Positions 46,648 to 56,378 of a stretch of DNA of 60,673 nucleotides are shown piece by piece. The notes below the pieces were generated by a model that was not told where the DNA came from, searched no databases, and worked only from the letters and a program-made list of their open reading frames with translations. The stretch's first letter is position 1, and each line of letters begins with the position of its first letter. The DNA lies in contig NZ_MKJY01000199.1 in the NCBI RefSeq assembly GCF_001942465.1, positions 1 through 60,673 on the forward strand, in the 5' to 3' direction. The position numbers and the translations under genes are program-made. The stretch comes from Actinomadura sp. CNU-125 (lineage in GTDB: Bacteria > Actinomycetota > Actinomycetes > Streptosporangiales > Streptosporangiaceae).

Positions 46648-47598
46648 TCAGGCGGGACGCGCGAGGCTGAGCGAGAAGTCGCCCGCGGGGTCGGTCCAGA
46701 ACTCGGCGAGGGCGAGGCCGGCGGCGCCCAGTTCGCTTTCGAGGCGTTCGCGGCGGAACTTCGCGGAGATCTCGGTGCGCATCTCCTCCCCCGCCGCGAA
46801 CGACACGCCGAGGTCGAGGCCGCCGATGCGGACGTCCTGGTCGTGGCGGGAGCGCAGCCGCATCTCGATCCATTCTTCGGCGGGGTTCCAGTACGCGACG
46901 TGCTCGAACGCGGACGGGTCGAAGTCGGCGTCCAGTTCGCGGTTCAGCACCCGCAGCACGTTCTTGTTGAACTCGGCGGTGACGCCGGCGGCGTCGTCGT
47001 AGGCGCGGACGAGCCGGTCCGGGTCCTTGACGAGGTCGGCGCCGAGGAGGATGGAGCCGTCGTCGCCGAGGGCGGCGCGGAGCCCGCCGAGGAAGCCGAT
47101 GCGGGCGGCGGGCGGCATGTTGCCGATGGTGCCGCCGAGGAACGCGACGAGGGTGCGGTCGCCGGACGGCAGGAGGTGCAGGTGCTGCTCGTAGTCGGCG
47201 GCGACCGGACGGACGGTGAGGCGCGGATGGTCGGCGGCGATGCCGCGCGCGGCGTCTTCGAGGAAGTCGCCGCTGACGTCCACCGGGACGTAGGTGGTCA
47301 GGGTGCCGGCGAGCGCGTCGAGGAGGAGGCGGGTCTTCTCGCCCGATCCGGCGCCGAGTTCGAGGAGCGTGCGGGCGCCGGTCGCGGCGGCGATGTCGGG
47401 CGCGCGGGCGGTGAGGATCTCCCGTTCGCGGCGCGTCGGGTAGTACTCGTCGAGTTCGGTGATGTCCTCGAAGAGTTCGCTGCCGCGCTCGTCGTAGAAC
47501 CACTTGGGCGGGAGCGTCTTGGGGGTGGCGGTGAGGCCCTCCCGGACGTCGGCGCGCAGGGACTTGGCGAGGTCGTCGGCGGTCAGGAACCGGTCCAC
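46648..47598 (-). CDS. egtD: L-histidine N-alpha-methyltransferase EgtD
   Basis: 316 residues from GTG 47598 with AAGGAG six bases upstream. SAM site L-E-L-G-A-G-S-G-E-K-T near residue 90. Y-Y-P-T-R-R-E-R-E-I-L and P-V-D-V-S-G-D-F-L lie around the histidine pocket. It trimethylates histidine to hercynine, the first ergothioneine step. Last gene of the operon, so production may be translationally tuned relative to egtABC. The frame is intact, although the upstream egtC frame runs into it. Confidence 0.92.
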   Translation of the reverse strand: MDRFLTADDLAKSLRADVREGLTATPKTLPPKWFYDERGSELFEDITELDEYYPTRREREILTARAPDIAAATGARTLLELGAGSGEKTRLLLDALAGTLTTYVPVDVSGDFLEDAARGIAADHPRLTVRPVAADYEQHLHLLPSGDRTLVAFLGGTIGNMPPAARIGFLGGLRAALGDDGSILLGADLVKDPDRLVRAYDDAAGVTAEFNKNVLRVLNRELDADFDPSAFEHVAYWNPAEEWIEMRLRSRHDQDVRIGGLDLGVSFAAGEEMRTEISAKFRRERLESELGAAGLALAEFWTDPAGDFSLSLARPA

Positions 47599-47608
47599 GT
47601 GGTTCTCC

Positions 47609-48357
47609 TTAAAGGGATTCGATGCGGACGCGGACGTCCGGTCGGCGGTGACGAGGCTGCGGTCGGGGACGCGTTTCCAGCCGGGGTCGTCGTCGAGCGG
47701 TTCGGACGCGACGCGGATCGTGTCGGCGTCCTCGCGGACGAACAGCGAGTCGCCCCAGGTGGTGGCGGCGAGGGCGGCGCCGTCGGCGGCGAGCAGGTTG
47801 AAGCGGCCGGGGGCGAGGGCGGTGACGGCGGCGATGGTCGCGGCGAGGCCCGCGCCGAGGGGCGCGCCGTCCCGCCAGTGCCGCGCGGCGATGGCGAACA
47901 GCGGGGCGGAGTCGAGCGGGGCGCGGGCGTCCGGGACGCGCGCGACGTCGCCCGCGAGTTCGCGGAGCCGGGCCTCGACCTCCGCGTAGCCGTGCACGAC
48001 GCCGTTGTGGCTGAACAGCCGGTTCCCGGCGCGGAACGGCTGGGCGCCCGACTCGTCGACCGGGAATCCGGTGGTCGCCGACCGGACGGCCGCGACCGCG
48101 CACGTCGTTCGGACGGTGGCGGCGATCTCGCGGAACGACGCGTCCGTCCAGAGGGGCTGGGCGCGGCGGAACCGGACGGCCGCGCCGCCGGTGCGGTCGT
48201 CGTCGGCGTACCAGCCGACGCCGTACCCGTCGGCGTTGAGGAGGTTGCCCTGCGTCATGCGGGGCGCGTACGCCTGCGTTTCGAGGGAGTGCTCGCCGTC
48301 GTAGACGAGCGAGTGCAGGGTGCGGGCGGGTCCGAGGTAGCCGAGGTGGCGGCACAT
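47609..48357 (-). CDS. egtC: Gamma-glutamyl-hercynylcysteine S-oxide hydrolase EgtC (3' frameshift)
   Basis: Starts ATG 48357, overlapping the egtB stop (ATGA). N-terminal M-C-R-H-L-G-Y-L-G places the nucleophile Cys at position 2, as in class II glutamine amidotransferases. N-L-L-N-A-D-G-Y-G-V-G-W-Y and N-R-L-F-S-H-N-G-V-V-H-G-Y follow the family. Near 47638 one base is missing (GACCGGACG for GACCGGGACG), after which V-R-V-R-I-E-S-L and TAA (47609-47611) appear. It removes glutamate from the intermediate made by EgtB. Restored length about 249 residues. Confidence 0.88.
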
Positions 48358-49700
48358 CAGCGGGCTCCGGCGGCGCGCGCGCAGCGGAACCCGGAGAAGA
48401 TCTGCCGCCTGATCGGGTAGTCCCAGTTGCGGAACGAGCCGCGTATGGCTTGCGGGTGCGTCGCCCATGACCCGCCTCTGAGGACCTTGTACTCCGGTCC
48501 GAAAAAGACTTCGGAGTACTCCCTGTAGGGGAAGGAGCGGAAACCCGGGTAGCCGTGGAAATCGGACGACGTCCACTCCCACACGTCGCCGAGCATCCGG
48601 CGGACCCCGTACGCGGACGCGCCCGTGGCGTAGGAGCCCTCCTGGGACGGGCGAAGCGCGCGCTGCCCGAGGTTGGCGCGTCCTTCCTCGTACACCTCTC
48701 CCCACGGGTACTTCCGGGACCGCTGTACGGCCGGGTCCCAGCGCGCGGCCTTCTCCCACTCGGCCTCGGTCGGGAGTCGCTTGCCGGCCCAGCGCGCGTA
48801 GGCGTCCGCCTCGTACCAGCACACGTGCTGGACGGGCTCACCGGGCGGGACGGGTTCGAGGTGCCCGAACCTGCGGCGGAGCCACTGGCCCCCTTCCCGT
48901 TCCCAGAACGCGGGGGCTCGTTTCCCGCTCTTGTTGCGCCATTCCCATCCGGCTTGGGTCCACCATTGGGGGTCGTCGTATCCGCCCGCTTCGATGAACT
49001 GCGTGTAGTCGGCGTTCGACACCGGTTCCGTGTCGATGTAATACGAGGGCACGTCCACGATGTGCACCGGACGTTCGTTGTCGTAGGCCCACGGTTCGTC
49101 CGACGTGCCCATCTGGAACGGTCCGCCCTCGATCAGCACCTCGCCTTTCTCCGGGGCGCCGCCCACCTGGACGGTCGCGCCGGGAGGGTCGAGGAGCGCG
49201 GGGGCGCCCTTGCGGAGCTGGTGCGTGGCGAGCATGGTCTCGTCGTGCATGTGCTCGTGCTGGACGACCATCCCGTAGACGAATCCGCCGTTGGTGAGCG
49301 GGTCGGGGGTGTCGAACGGGACGGACGGCAGCGCGTCCAGCACCTTCGCGCGGACCGTGGAGATGTACGCGCGCGCCTCGCCCGGCGGGAGCAGCGGCAG
49401 TGACGGACGCTCGGCGCGCGGATGCTCGAACGCGTCGTACAGCCCGTCGATCTCGGGGCGCATCGGCTCGGCGCCCGCCGCGGCGCGCAGCAGCCACAGC
49501 TCCTCGTAGTTGCCGATGTGGGCGAGGTCCCACACGAGCGGCGACATCAGCGGCGATACCTGGACGACCAGGTCGTCCTCGGCGAGCACGTCGGTGGTGA
49601 GGCCGAAGCTGCGGTGCCGGGACGCGCCCAGCTCGTCCGCGATCAGCTCCTTGAGCGCGTCCTCGTCCCGGGTCGGCTCGTGGTCGGTCACAGCGGGCAT
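48357..49700 (-). CDS. egtB: Ergothioneine sulfoxide synthase EgtB
   Basis: 447 residues from ATG 49700, which overlaps the egtA 3' end by 13 bp. N-terminal DinB-like domain with iron ligand motifs H-I-G-N-Y-E-E and Q-H-E-H-M-H-D-E (about residues 60-155). C-terminal formylglycine-generating-enzyme-like sulfatase-modifying domain (V-Q-H-V-C-W-Y-E-A-D-A-Y-A-R-W near residue 290; R-G-G-S-W near 420). It joins hercynine with gamma-glutamylcysteine and oxygen. Frame intact. Confidence 0.94.
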   Translation of the reverse strand: MPAVTDHEPTRDEDALKELIADELGASRHRSFGLTTDVLAEDDLVVQVSPLMSPLVWDLAHIGNYEELWLLRAAAGAEPMRPEIDGLYDAFEHPRAERPSLPLLPPGEARAYISTVRAKVLDALPSVPFDTPDPLTNGGFVYGMVVQHEHMHDETMLATHQLRKGAPALLDPPGATVQVGGAPEKGEVLIEGGPFQMGTSDEPWAYDNERPVHIVDVPSYYIDTEPVSNADYTQFIEAGGYDDPQWWTQAGWEWRNKSGKRAPAFWEREGGQWLRRRFGHLEPVPPGEPVQHVCWYEADAYARWAGKRLPTEAEWEKAARWDPAVQRSRKYPWGEVYEEGRANLGQRALRPSQEGSYATGASAYGVRRMLGDVWEWTSSDFHGYPGFRSFPYREYSEVFFGPEYKVLRGGSWATHPQAIRGSFRNWDYPIRRQIFSGFRCARAAGAR

Positions 49701-50925
49701 GTCGGGTCCTCCTTCTCGGGTGCCCTCTCGGCCGCGTTCTCTTCGGGCAGGTCGTCGGCGGGGCAGCGGCCGCGCTCCACGTACCGTCCGGCGTACTCGG
49801 CCACCAGCGGGACGAGCCCGGACGCGCCCAGCCGGGGCAGCGCGTCGAGTGCGGCGGCGAAGCAGTCGCGGGCGGCGGCGGCGAGCGGCGGGTCGGCGAG
49901 CCCGTCGCGGGCGGCCTGCGCCCAGCGGTCCGCGACGGGCTCGGTCGCGCCTCGGCGAGCGCCGCGGCCGCCGGATCGTCCAGCAGCGCCGCGGTGACGG
50001 CGACGGGGACGGCCCAGTACGGTCCGGGCAGCGCGTCGATCATTCGCAGTTCCAGCCAGCCGCGCGGCCGGACCGGCGGGAACAGCGTCGACAGGTGGTA
50101 GTCCAGGTCGTCCGGGCCGGGCTCGCCCTTGCCGAGCCACTCCAGGAACGACATGCCGGGATCGGACACCCATTTCCCGGACGCGGTGTGGACGAGCATC
50201 ACGCGCGCGTCCAGCGCGTACCGCGTCCACGACTCGGCGGGGTCGTCGTCGCCGTCGCGCAGGACGGGCAGCGTGCGGCAGGGGTCGAGCTCGGTCCAGA
50301 TGCCCTGCCGGGACGACCGCAGTCCGGTGCGGCGCCCGGCGCGGACGGGCGAGTTCGCGAACGCGGCGACGAGCACGGGGCCGAGCGCGAGCGCGAGGCG
50401 CCAGCGCCGGGCGGCGTCCGCGCGGTCGGCGCCGATGTCCAGGCAGACCTGGACGGACGCGGTGGAGCACATCATCGCCTCGCCCGCGTCGGGGAACCCG
50501 CCGGAGACGAAGTAGTCGCGCATGCAGCGGTAGCGGGGATGCTCGGCTTGGAAGCGGGGACGGCGGACGGGGTCGACGCCGTGCCCGACGAGGGCCAGTC
50601 CGGCCCGGCCGAGGACGGCGCGGACGCGGGCGATGTCGCCGCCGAGCGCGGCGTGCAGGGCGGCCAGGCCGGGGTACGGCGCGGAGCTGAGTTCGAGCTG
50701 GCCGCCGGGTTCGTAGGTGAGGCTGCTCCCCCCGCCGGGCGGCCCGGCCGCGGCGGCGTCCGCGTCCATCAGGGCGCGGACCCGTCCGGCGGGGACGTGC
50801 GCGGCGGGATCGGCGGCGTCGACCACGAACCACTCGGTCTCGGCGCCGACCGTCCCGGGCGGGCCGGTCTTGAAGCAGACCCCATGAATGTGCTGGTAGA
50901 CGTCGTCCACGGTCAGCCGGGTCAC
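49688..50925 (-). CDS. egtA: Glutamate-cysteine ligase EgtA (frameshift near 49948)
   Basis: GTG 50925 is used as start because GAGGAG precedes it and family members begin at this V-T-R-L-T; an ATG at 51001 would add 25 residues. Family motifs: H-I-H-G-V-C-F-K-T-G-P, G-A-E-T-E-W-F-V, T-Y-E-P-G-G-Q-L-E-L-S. Near 49948 the frame changes at GTCGCGCC (minus strand GGCGCGAC); adding one G restores E-A-R-T-E-P-V-A-D and the end at 49688. Supplies gamma-glutamylcysteine for EgtB. Restored length about 413 residues. Confidence 0.88.
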
Positions 50926-51199
50926 CCTCGACTCCTCTGTTCCGGCAACGGGTTCGGATCCTTCCCTGCTGAACCGCATCAGATATCCGGCGATTTTCAT
51001 GATCTTCCTTAAATCTCCGTGAACATCACGGTTCGCACTCGTACCGATCACCCTCCGTGGCATTTCACGAATCCCCCATTATCGGACTTCTCACCTTTTG
51101 ACGGGACGCGCTAGAGTCCCGTCAACCACCGGTGTGCGCGCCTTTCGACCGATCTGCAGGGCCGGGCACCGGCCCAGCGGCGGACGACGTGGAGGTCAC

Positions 51200-52458
51200 A
51201 TGCGCGCAGACCCGGGTTCGCTCTACGACGCGCACGCGGACCGTCTCTACGCGTACTGCTGGTCCCTCGTCGGCGATCGGCTCGCGGACGCCGCGCTCGG
51301 CGACACGTTCACCGCGGCCGTCCACCGGCCCCCGCGCGGCGACGGCGTGCTGTGGCTGTACTCCCTCGCCCGGACGGTCTGCGCCGACCGCGTCGCGTCC
51401 ACCGCGCGCGGCGGCATGATGTTCGCCGACCCGGACCCGCTGCTGCGGGTCGCCGCGGGCCTGCCCTCCGAGCACCGCGAGGCCCTGGTGCTCTGGGCGG
51501 GCGAGTGGCTGGAGATCCCCGACATCGCGCGGCTGCTCGGAGTCGCCCCCGACACCGCCGCGCAGCTCGTCGAGACCGCGCGGGCCCGGCTGGAACGGGC
51601 CGTCCTCGACATCCTCATGCGCGGCACGACCGAACCGCGGCTCGACCTCATCAGCGCGTTCGAGAAGGGCAAGCTGCCCAAGCTGCTCGCGAGCCGCGCC
51701 CCCGCGCACGCGCCCGCCCGGCTCCGCGACCAGGTCATCGCCAACTGCGAGGAGGAGGCGACCCGGGACGTCCCGACGGTGACGGCCCCGATCCCGCTCG
51801 TGGTGATCGGCCAGAACCGGCCCGCCGAGGCCCGCCGCCGCAAGGGACTGGGCGGCGCCTGGTCCAAGGGGCTCGGCGCCGCCGCGGGCGTCGCGGCCTC
51901 CGCGGCGGCCGTCATCGGGCTGCTCGCGTCGTGGCCGTCCGCGCGCGGCACCGGGACATCGTCGGCGACGGTCGTCCCGTCGTCCGGCGAGGGGCGCACG
52001 CAGCCCGCGTCCGTCTCGCCCAACGGGACCGGCCACGAGCCCGCCGACGCCGAGTCCGGGCCCGCCGAGGTGACGAGCCCGTACGGCGACTCGCGGCGGC
52101 CCGCGGGCCCGGCGCGACGTCCGGTACGGCCGCAGGCCCGTCCGGCGGGACCGCCGGCGGGACGTCCGGCGGCTCCGCGAAGGAGCCGTCGTCCGCGCCC
52201 GCCTCGAAGCCCGCACCGGAGAAGTCGCCGTCGGACGAGCGCGAGCGGGAGTCCGCCGAGGCGTCCCCGTCGGACCCGCCGTCGAGCACGCCGCCCGTGG
52301 AGAGCCCGTCGGCGCCGCCGGAGACGACCGCCCCGGACGACAGCGCGTCCCCGAGCACTCCCCCGGACACCGGGACGGGCACGCCGCCGCCGTCCGCGAC
52401 ACCGGAGCCGTCCGGCGTGCCCAGCCCCACCTCGAACCCCGCGCCGAACCCGGGCTGA
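51200..52458 (+). CDS. Sigma-70-like protein with a transmembrane segment and a long disordered tail (frameshift near 52116)
   Basis: Start ATG 51200 with GGAGG four bases upstream. Residues 1-55 resemble ECF region 2 (L-Y-D-A-H-A-D-R-L-Y-A-Y-C-W), and about 85-135 region 4 (L-P-S-E-H-R-E-A-L-V-L-W-A ... I-P-D-I-A-R-L-L-G-V-A). A transmembrane helix lies near residue 228-245 (G-A-A-A-G-V-A-A-S-A-A-A-V-I-G-L-L). After GGCGCGAC (52111-52118) one added base gives T-S-G-T-A-A-G-P-S-G-G and a Pro/Ser/Glu-rich tail to 52458. A sigma-like head fixed to the membrane with an outside tail is unusual; it may act as a sensor or anti-sigma. Restored length about 420 residues. Confidence 0.7.
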
Positions 52459-52512
52459 CGACACCCGGGCCGACGACACCCGGGCCGACGGCACCCGGGC
52501 CGACGACGCGGC

Positions 52513-54087
52513 TCAGACCGCCGCCGCGCCCTCGACCGGGGACGAGCCCCGCCCGACGAACAGGGCCGCGACCACCGCGACGGCGGCGACGCACGCGGCG
52601 ACGGTCAGCGACGTCTGGAAGCCGTCCATGAACGCCAGGTGGCTCCCCGTCGTGATCGCGTCGGCGGCGGGCTCCGGCGTGCCCGGCGGCACCGGCGCGA
52701 CGCCCTGCGACACGATCCCCTCCTGCCCGGCGAGGCCCCGCGCCGCGGCGTCCGGGACGCCCGCGTCCGTGAGCCGCCCGAACAGCACGTCGCCGACCCG
52801 GGTGGACAGCAGCACCCCGAGCACCGACGTGCCGAGGACGCCGCCGACCTGCGACGCCGTCTGCTGCAGGCCTCCGGCGACACCGGCCAGCTGCGGCGGC
52901 GCGTTGCCCACGATCGCCTCCGTCCCGGCGACGATCACCATGCCGAACGCCAGGCCCATCAGCACGAACCACGGCCACAGCCCGGAGTAGGGCGCGTCGA
53001 CGGCGACGCGCGACAGCCCGAACAGCGCGGTCGCGGTGAACACCATCCCGAGCGCCAGCGGCACCCGCGGCCCGAACCGGCCGTTCAGCATCCCCGCGAG
53101 CGGCGACGCCACGACGAACATGCCCGTCATCGGCAGCAGCCGGACGCCCGCGTCCACCGGGCTCATCCCGTGGACCTGCTGCAGGTAGAGGGTGATGAAG
53201 AAGATCGTCCCGAACATCGCGAAGAAGCCGAGGACGATCAGCCCGGTCGCCGCCGACAGCGACACCGACTTGAACAGGCCGAGCGGCAGCAGCGGGCGCT
53301 CCACCCGCCGCTCGTTCCAGACGAACAGCGCGAACAGCGCCACGGCGGCCGCGAACGACACGCGCGGCACGGCGGCCCCGAAGCCGTCCTCGCCCGCCTT
53401 GATCAGTCCCCACACGAGCGCGAACAGCGCGCCCGTCAGCAGCGCGACCCCGGCGAAGTCGAACGAGCCCGCCGCGTCCTCGTCCTTGGACTCGCGGATC
53501 ACCCACAGCCCCACGGCCAGGGCGATCAGCCCGAGCGGCGCGTTGACGAAGAACACCGACTCCCAGTTGACGTTCTCCACCAGCAGCCCGGCCACGATCG
53601 GCCCGCCCGCGATGGAGACGCCGACCGTCGCGCCCCAGATCCCGATGGCGGTGTTGAGCCGCTCGGCCGGGAAGGTGTTGCGCAGGATCGCCAGGCTCGC
53701 CGGCTGGAGCAGCGCTCCCGCGAAGCCCTGCACGACCCGCCAGAAGATCACCATGCCGAGCCCGCCGGACAGCCCGATGAGGACGCTTGACACGGCGAAC
53801 CCGACGACGCCCGCCAGGAACGTCCGGCGGCGCCCGAACCGGTCGGCGATCTTCCCGGCCGGGATCAGCGTCACGGCCAGGGCCAGCAGGTACGCGTTGG
53901 TGACCCACTGCAGGCCGGACAGGTCGGCCCCGAACTCCCGCGCGATCGCCGGGTTGGCGATCGCGACCACGGTCGCGTCGAGCCCGACCATCATCACGCC
54001 CAGCGCGACCGCGAGCAGCGTGAGCCACGGATGCCCGTGCCCCGCCCGTTCCCGCGTCCGCACGGGCCTTTCGAGCAACTCCGTCAT
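52513..54087 (-). CDS. MFS drug exporter, DHA2 (14-helix) family
   Basis: About 524 residues. ATG 54087 is preferred because GGGAGG lies eight bases upstream; ATG 54093 is closer. Motif A G-K-I-A-D-R-F-G-R-R-R near residue 70 and the family motif C-like G-P-I-V-A-G-L-L near 150. Fourteen hydrophobic segments. Exports lipophilic drugs or dyes by proton antiport. Divergent from a TetR gene with an operator between; typical self-contained resistance module. Confidence 0.92.
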   Translation of the reverse strand: MTELLERPVRTRERAGHGHPWLTLLAVALGVMMVGLDATVVAIANPAIAREFGADLSGLQWVTNAYLLALAVTLIPAGKIADRFGRRRTFLAGVVGFAVSSVLIGLSGGLGMVIFWRVVQGFAGALLQPASLAILRNTFPAERLNTAIGIWGATVGVSIAGGPIVAGLLVENVNWESVFFVNAPLGLIALAVGLWVIRESKDEDAAGSFDFAGVALLTGALFALVWGLIKAGEDGFGAAVPRVSFAAAVALFALFVWNERRVERPLLPLGLFKSVSLSAATGLIVLGFFAMFGTIFFITLYLQQVHGMSPVDAGVRLLPMTGMFVVASPLAGMLNGRFGPRVPLALGMVFTATALFGLSRVAVDAPYSGLWPWFVLMGLAFGMVIVAGTEAIVGNAPPQLAGVAGGLQQTASQVGGVLGTSVLGVLLSTRVGDVLFGRLTDAGVPDAAARGLAGQEGIVSQGVAPVPPGTPEPAADAITTGSHLAFMDGFQTSLTVAACVAAVAVVAALFVGRGSSPVEGAAAV

Positions 54088-54116
54088 CGTCATGTCCTCC
54101 CGATTGCCTGGAGACA

Positions 54117-54137
54117 AAGTGTCATGATGCGACACTT
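54117..54137. promoter_or_regulatory. TetR operator between MFS exporter and tetR
   Basis: AAGTGTC (54117-54123), seven bases ATGATGC, GACACTT (54131-54137): perfect 7-bp arms. The arms extend further (GACA before, TGTC after, with one extra A on the left). It lies 30 bp before the exporter start. Confidence 0.75.
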
Positions 54138-54238
54138 GTCGTCAACCGGCTGAAGTCAGCCAATGACTGGAGACACAAAACGACAACAGTTAGCCCATGA
54201 CGCTTTCCCTGGCGCCACCGGGCCGTTAAGATTCGCCC

Positions 54239-54874
54239 ATGACCGCGACCGTCCCCGACGCCCCGCCGCCGGGCCGCCGGGAGCGCAAGAAGCAGCGCAC
54301 CCGCGAGGCCCTCGTCGACGCCGCGTTCGCCCTCTTCGCCGAGAAGGGGTTCGACTCGACGACCGTCGAGGAGATCGCGGACGCCGTCGACGTGTCGTCC
54401 CGCACGTTCTTCCGCTACTTCGCATCGAAGGAGGACGTCGCGCTCACCTTCCAGGACGAGCAGCTCCGCGCCGTCATGACGATCCTGGCCGAACGCCCCG
54501 CGGACGAACCGATCCTGACCGCGCTGCGCCGAACGGTCGTCCAGGTCGCCCACGCCTGCGAGAGCGGCGAGCTCGGCTTCACGCCCGAGCGCTTCGAGTG
54601 CCTGATCTCGATGACCGCCGACAGCCCGGCCCTCTCGGCGGGCAGCCTGGAGCACGCGCAGCGCAAGCAGATGCTGCTCACCGAGGTCATCGCCGCGCGC
54701 ATGGGCCTCGACCCCGCCACCGACCTGCGCCCGCACGTCGTCGCGGCCGCCGCCACCGGCGCCTTCCGCACCGCCGCCGAGGCACTGCACATCCCCGGGA
54801 TGGACTACCCGACCCTCACCGAGGCCGCCGACGCCGCCTTCGCCGTCCTGGAGAACGACCTCAACGCTCTGTGA
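54239..54874 (+). CDS. TetR-family repressor of the MFS exporter
   Basis: 211 residues from ATG 54239. DNA-binding domain about residues 16-62: T-R-E-A-L-V-D-A-A-F-A-L-F-A-E-K-G-F-D-S-T-T-V-E-E-I-A-D-A-V and T-F-F-R-Y-F-A-S-K-E. The C-terminal domain is not assignable. Divergent from the exporter. Confidence 0.9.
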   Translation: MTATVPDAPPPGRRERKKQRTREALVDAAFALFAEKGFDSTTVEEIADAVDVSSRTFFRYFASKEDVALTFQDEQLRAVMTILAERPADEPILTALRRTVVQVAHACESGELGFTPERFECLISMTADSPALSAGSLEHAQRKQMLLTEVIAARMGLDPATDLRPHVVAAAATGAFRTAAEALHIPGMDYPTLTEAADAAFAVLENDLNAL

Positions 54875-54896
54875 CGCGGGCGCCGACGCCCCGGCG

Positions 54897-55608
54897 TCAG
54901 GCGACGATAAGCAGGTTGATCACGGCATTGACGGCGACGCTGACGCCGATGCCCCCGACCGTCCAGCCGACGGCCTTGGCGCTGTTGCGGGTGAGCCAGG
55001 CGTCGACGCGCCGCAGCACCGGTTCCGCCCGCTCGTGCCAGGCGATCCGGGCCGCGGCGGCGAGCACGGCGGGCAGGAGCATCACGAGGCAGTAACCCGC
55101 CAGGGTCGCACCGGTGACCGGCCGGGGCAGGTCGCGCCCGCGATGAGGGCGACGGCGGCCAGGTAGGGCACCATCGTCGCGACCTCCAGCGCGGTGGCCG
55201 CCAGCGCGAGACTCATCAGGCCGCGGGCGGCCGCCCGCCCGCCATCGCGCCCTCCCGCCAGCGCCGCAGCTTCCCGGGCTCGCCCTCGCCCGCACGGGCA
55301 CGGGCCTCCAAGCGGTAGCTCCACGCGACGAGGAAGACGCCGAACGCCAGTTGCAGGGACCTGAGGGCGGGCGCGGGCACGTCGGCGAGCACGTCGCGGA
55401 CGGCGGCCGCCGCGGCGTCCGCGCCCACGACCAGGAGCACGCCGACGCAGAAGTAGAACGCGGCGACCGTGAGCAGGTAGACGGCGATGCGTCCGGTCCG
55501 GACCCGTCCCGGGGTGAGCAGCAGCCAGATGGGGATCAGCAGGGTGCCGAAGCTGGTGCTGTCCAGGAGCGCGAGACCGGCCAGCGCCAGTGCGAGCGGT
55601 GCGCTCAC
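54897..55608 (-). CDS. GAP/Sap-family membrane protein (two frameshifts)
   Basis: GTG 55608 overlaps the TetR stop (GTGA). Read in three frames: to about 55230 (S-A-P-L-A-L-A-L-A-G-L-A-L-L-D-S-T-S-F-G-T), then M-S-L-A-L-A-A-T-A-L-E-V-A-T-M-V-P-Y-L to about 55136, then T-G-A-T-L-A-G-Y-C-L-V-M-L-L-P to 54897. The first break lies in a GGCCGCC run. The second is GTCGCGCC (55131-55138), which needs one added base for G-A-D-L-P-R-P-V. Joined length about 238 residues with six transmembrane helices, the GAP (sulfolipid-1-addressing-like) pattern. Role: membrane transport or lipid export, unproven. Confidence 0.75.
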
Positions 55609-56198
55609 GCGGCGAACAGCCGGTCGACGTAAAGGCGCAGCGCGGCGGCGATGCCGGACGCCTCGAATCCGTCGCCGGTCGCCGCGTGGTGCAGGCACAG
55701 GCCGTCCGCGAACGCGACCAGGGCGGCCGCCTCGGCCGCCGCGTCGACTCCGGCGCCGAGCTCACCTGCCCGCCGCGCCCCCTCCAGCGCCTGCCGGACG
55801 CCGTCGATCAGCCGTCCGGTCGCGTCCCGGTGGACGGCGGCCATCGCCGGCTCGGTGAGCGAGGTCTGCACGAACGCCAGCCAGACCCGCGCCTCCGCGT
55901 GCCGTTCGGGGGTCAGCGGCAGGGACGTCTCCATCAGCCGGACGACGAACTCGCGGATCGGCGGCTCGACCGGGACTGCCTCGACGCGTTCCTCGGTGCG
56001 CCGGTAGACGTACTCGATCCCGAACGTGAGCAGCTCGTCCTTGGTGCGGAAATAGCGCTGGACGAGCCCCACCGAAACCCCCGCGGTCCGTGCGACGTCG
56101 GCCAGGGTCGTCCGCGCCAGCCCGCGTTCGGCGACCACGGCCACCAGCGCGGAGGCGACCTGGGCGCGGCGCGTGTCCGCGTCGGCATGCTGCGTCAT
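55605..56198 (-). CDS. TetR-family regulator upstream of the GAP gene
   Basis: 197 residues from ATG 56198. Helix-turn-helix about residues 12-55: A-L-V-A-V-V-A-E-R-G-L-A-R-T-T-L-A-D-V-A-R-T-A-G-V-S-V and V-Q-R-Y-F-R-T-K-D-E. The C-terminus is TetR_C-like with A-R-V-W-L-A-F near residue 103. Co-transcribed with the GAP gene, and close to the gas-vesicle operon on the other side. Confidence 0.88.
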   Translation of the reverse strand: MTQHADADTRRAQVASALVAVVAERGLARTTLADVARTAGVSVGLVQRYFRTKDELLTFGIEYVYRRTEERVEAVPVEPPIREFVVRLMETSLPLTPERHAEARVWLAFVQTSLTEPAMAAVHRDATGRLIDGVRQALEGARRAGELGAGVDAAAEAAALVAFADGLCLHHAATGDGFEASGIAAALRLYVDRLFAA

Positions 56199-56202
56199 AG
56201 AA

Positions 56203-56223
56203 AAAATAGTACCGCAATATTTT
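56203..56223. promoter_or_regulatory. AT-rich palindrome upstream of tetR, in the gap before the gvp operon
   Basis: AAAATA (56203-56208), nine bases, TATTTT (56218-56223). Five bases before the TetR start, inside the only A/T-rich patch of the region, so probably its autoregulatory site. Control of the divergent gas-vesicle operon is possible but the distance (155 bp) is large. Confidence 0.6.
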
Positions 56224-56378
56224 CTTACCGCACATCACCCGGCCCGTCTGAGACCGAAATGCCTGAGAGGTGTGGATTCCACAGGACGGGTACGAAGTGC
56301 GGAGTCCGCGCTGACAGACAACGCGACGACAGGCAAAGCGACCGCCCTCGACCCCCGCCCCCCGATCCCGAGGAACCC

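Noticed and set aside
51001..51003. ATG upstream of egtA as the start
   Set aside because: Has AAGGA upstream, but homologues begin at the V-T-R-L-T corresponding to GTG 50925, which also has a good SD.
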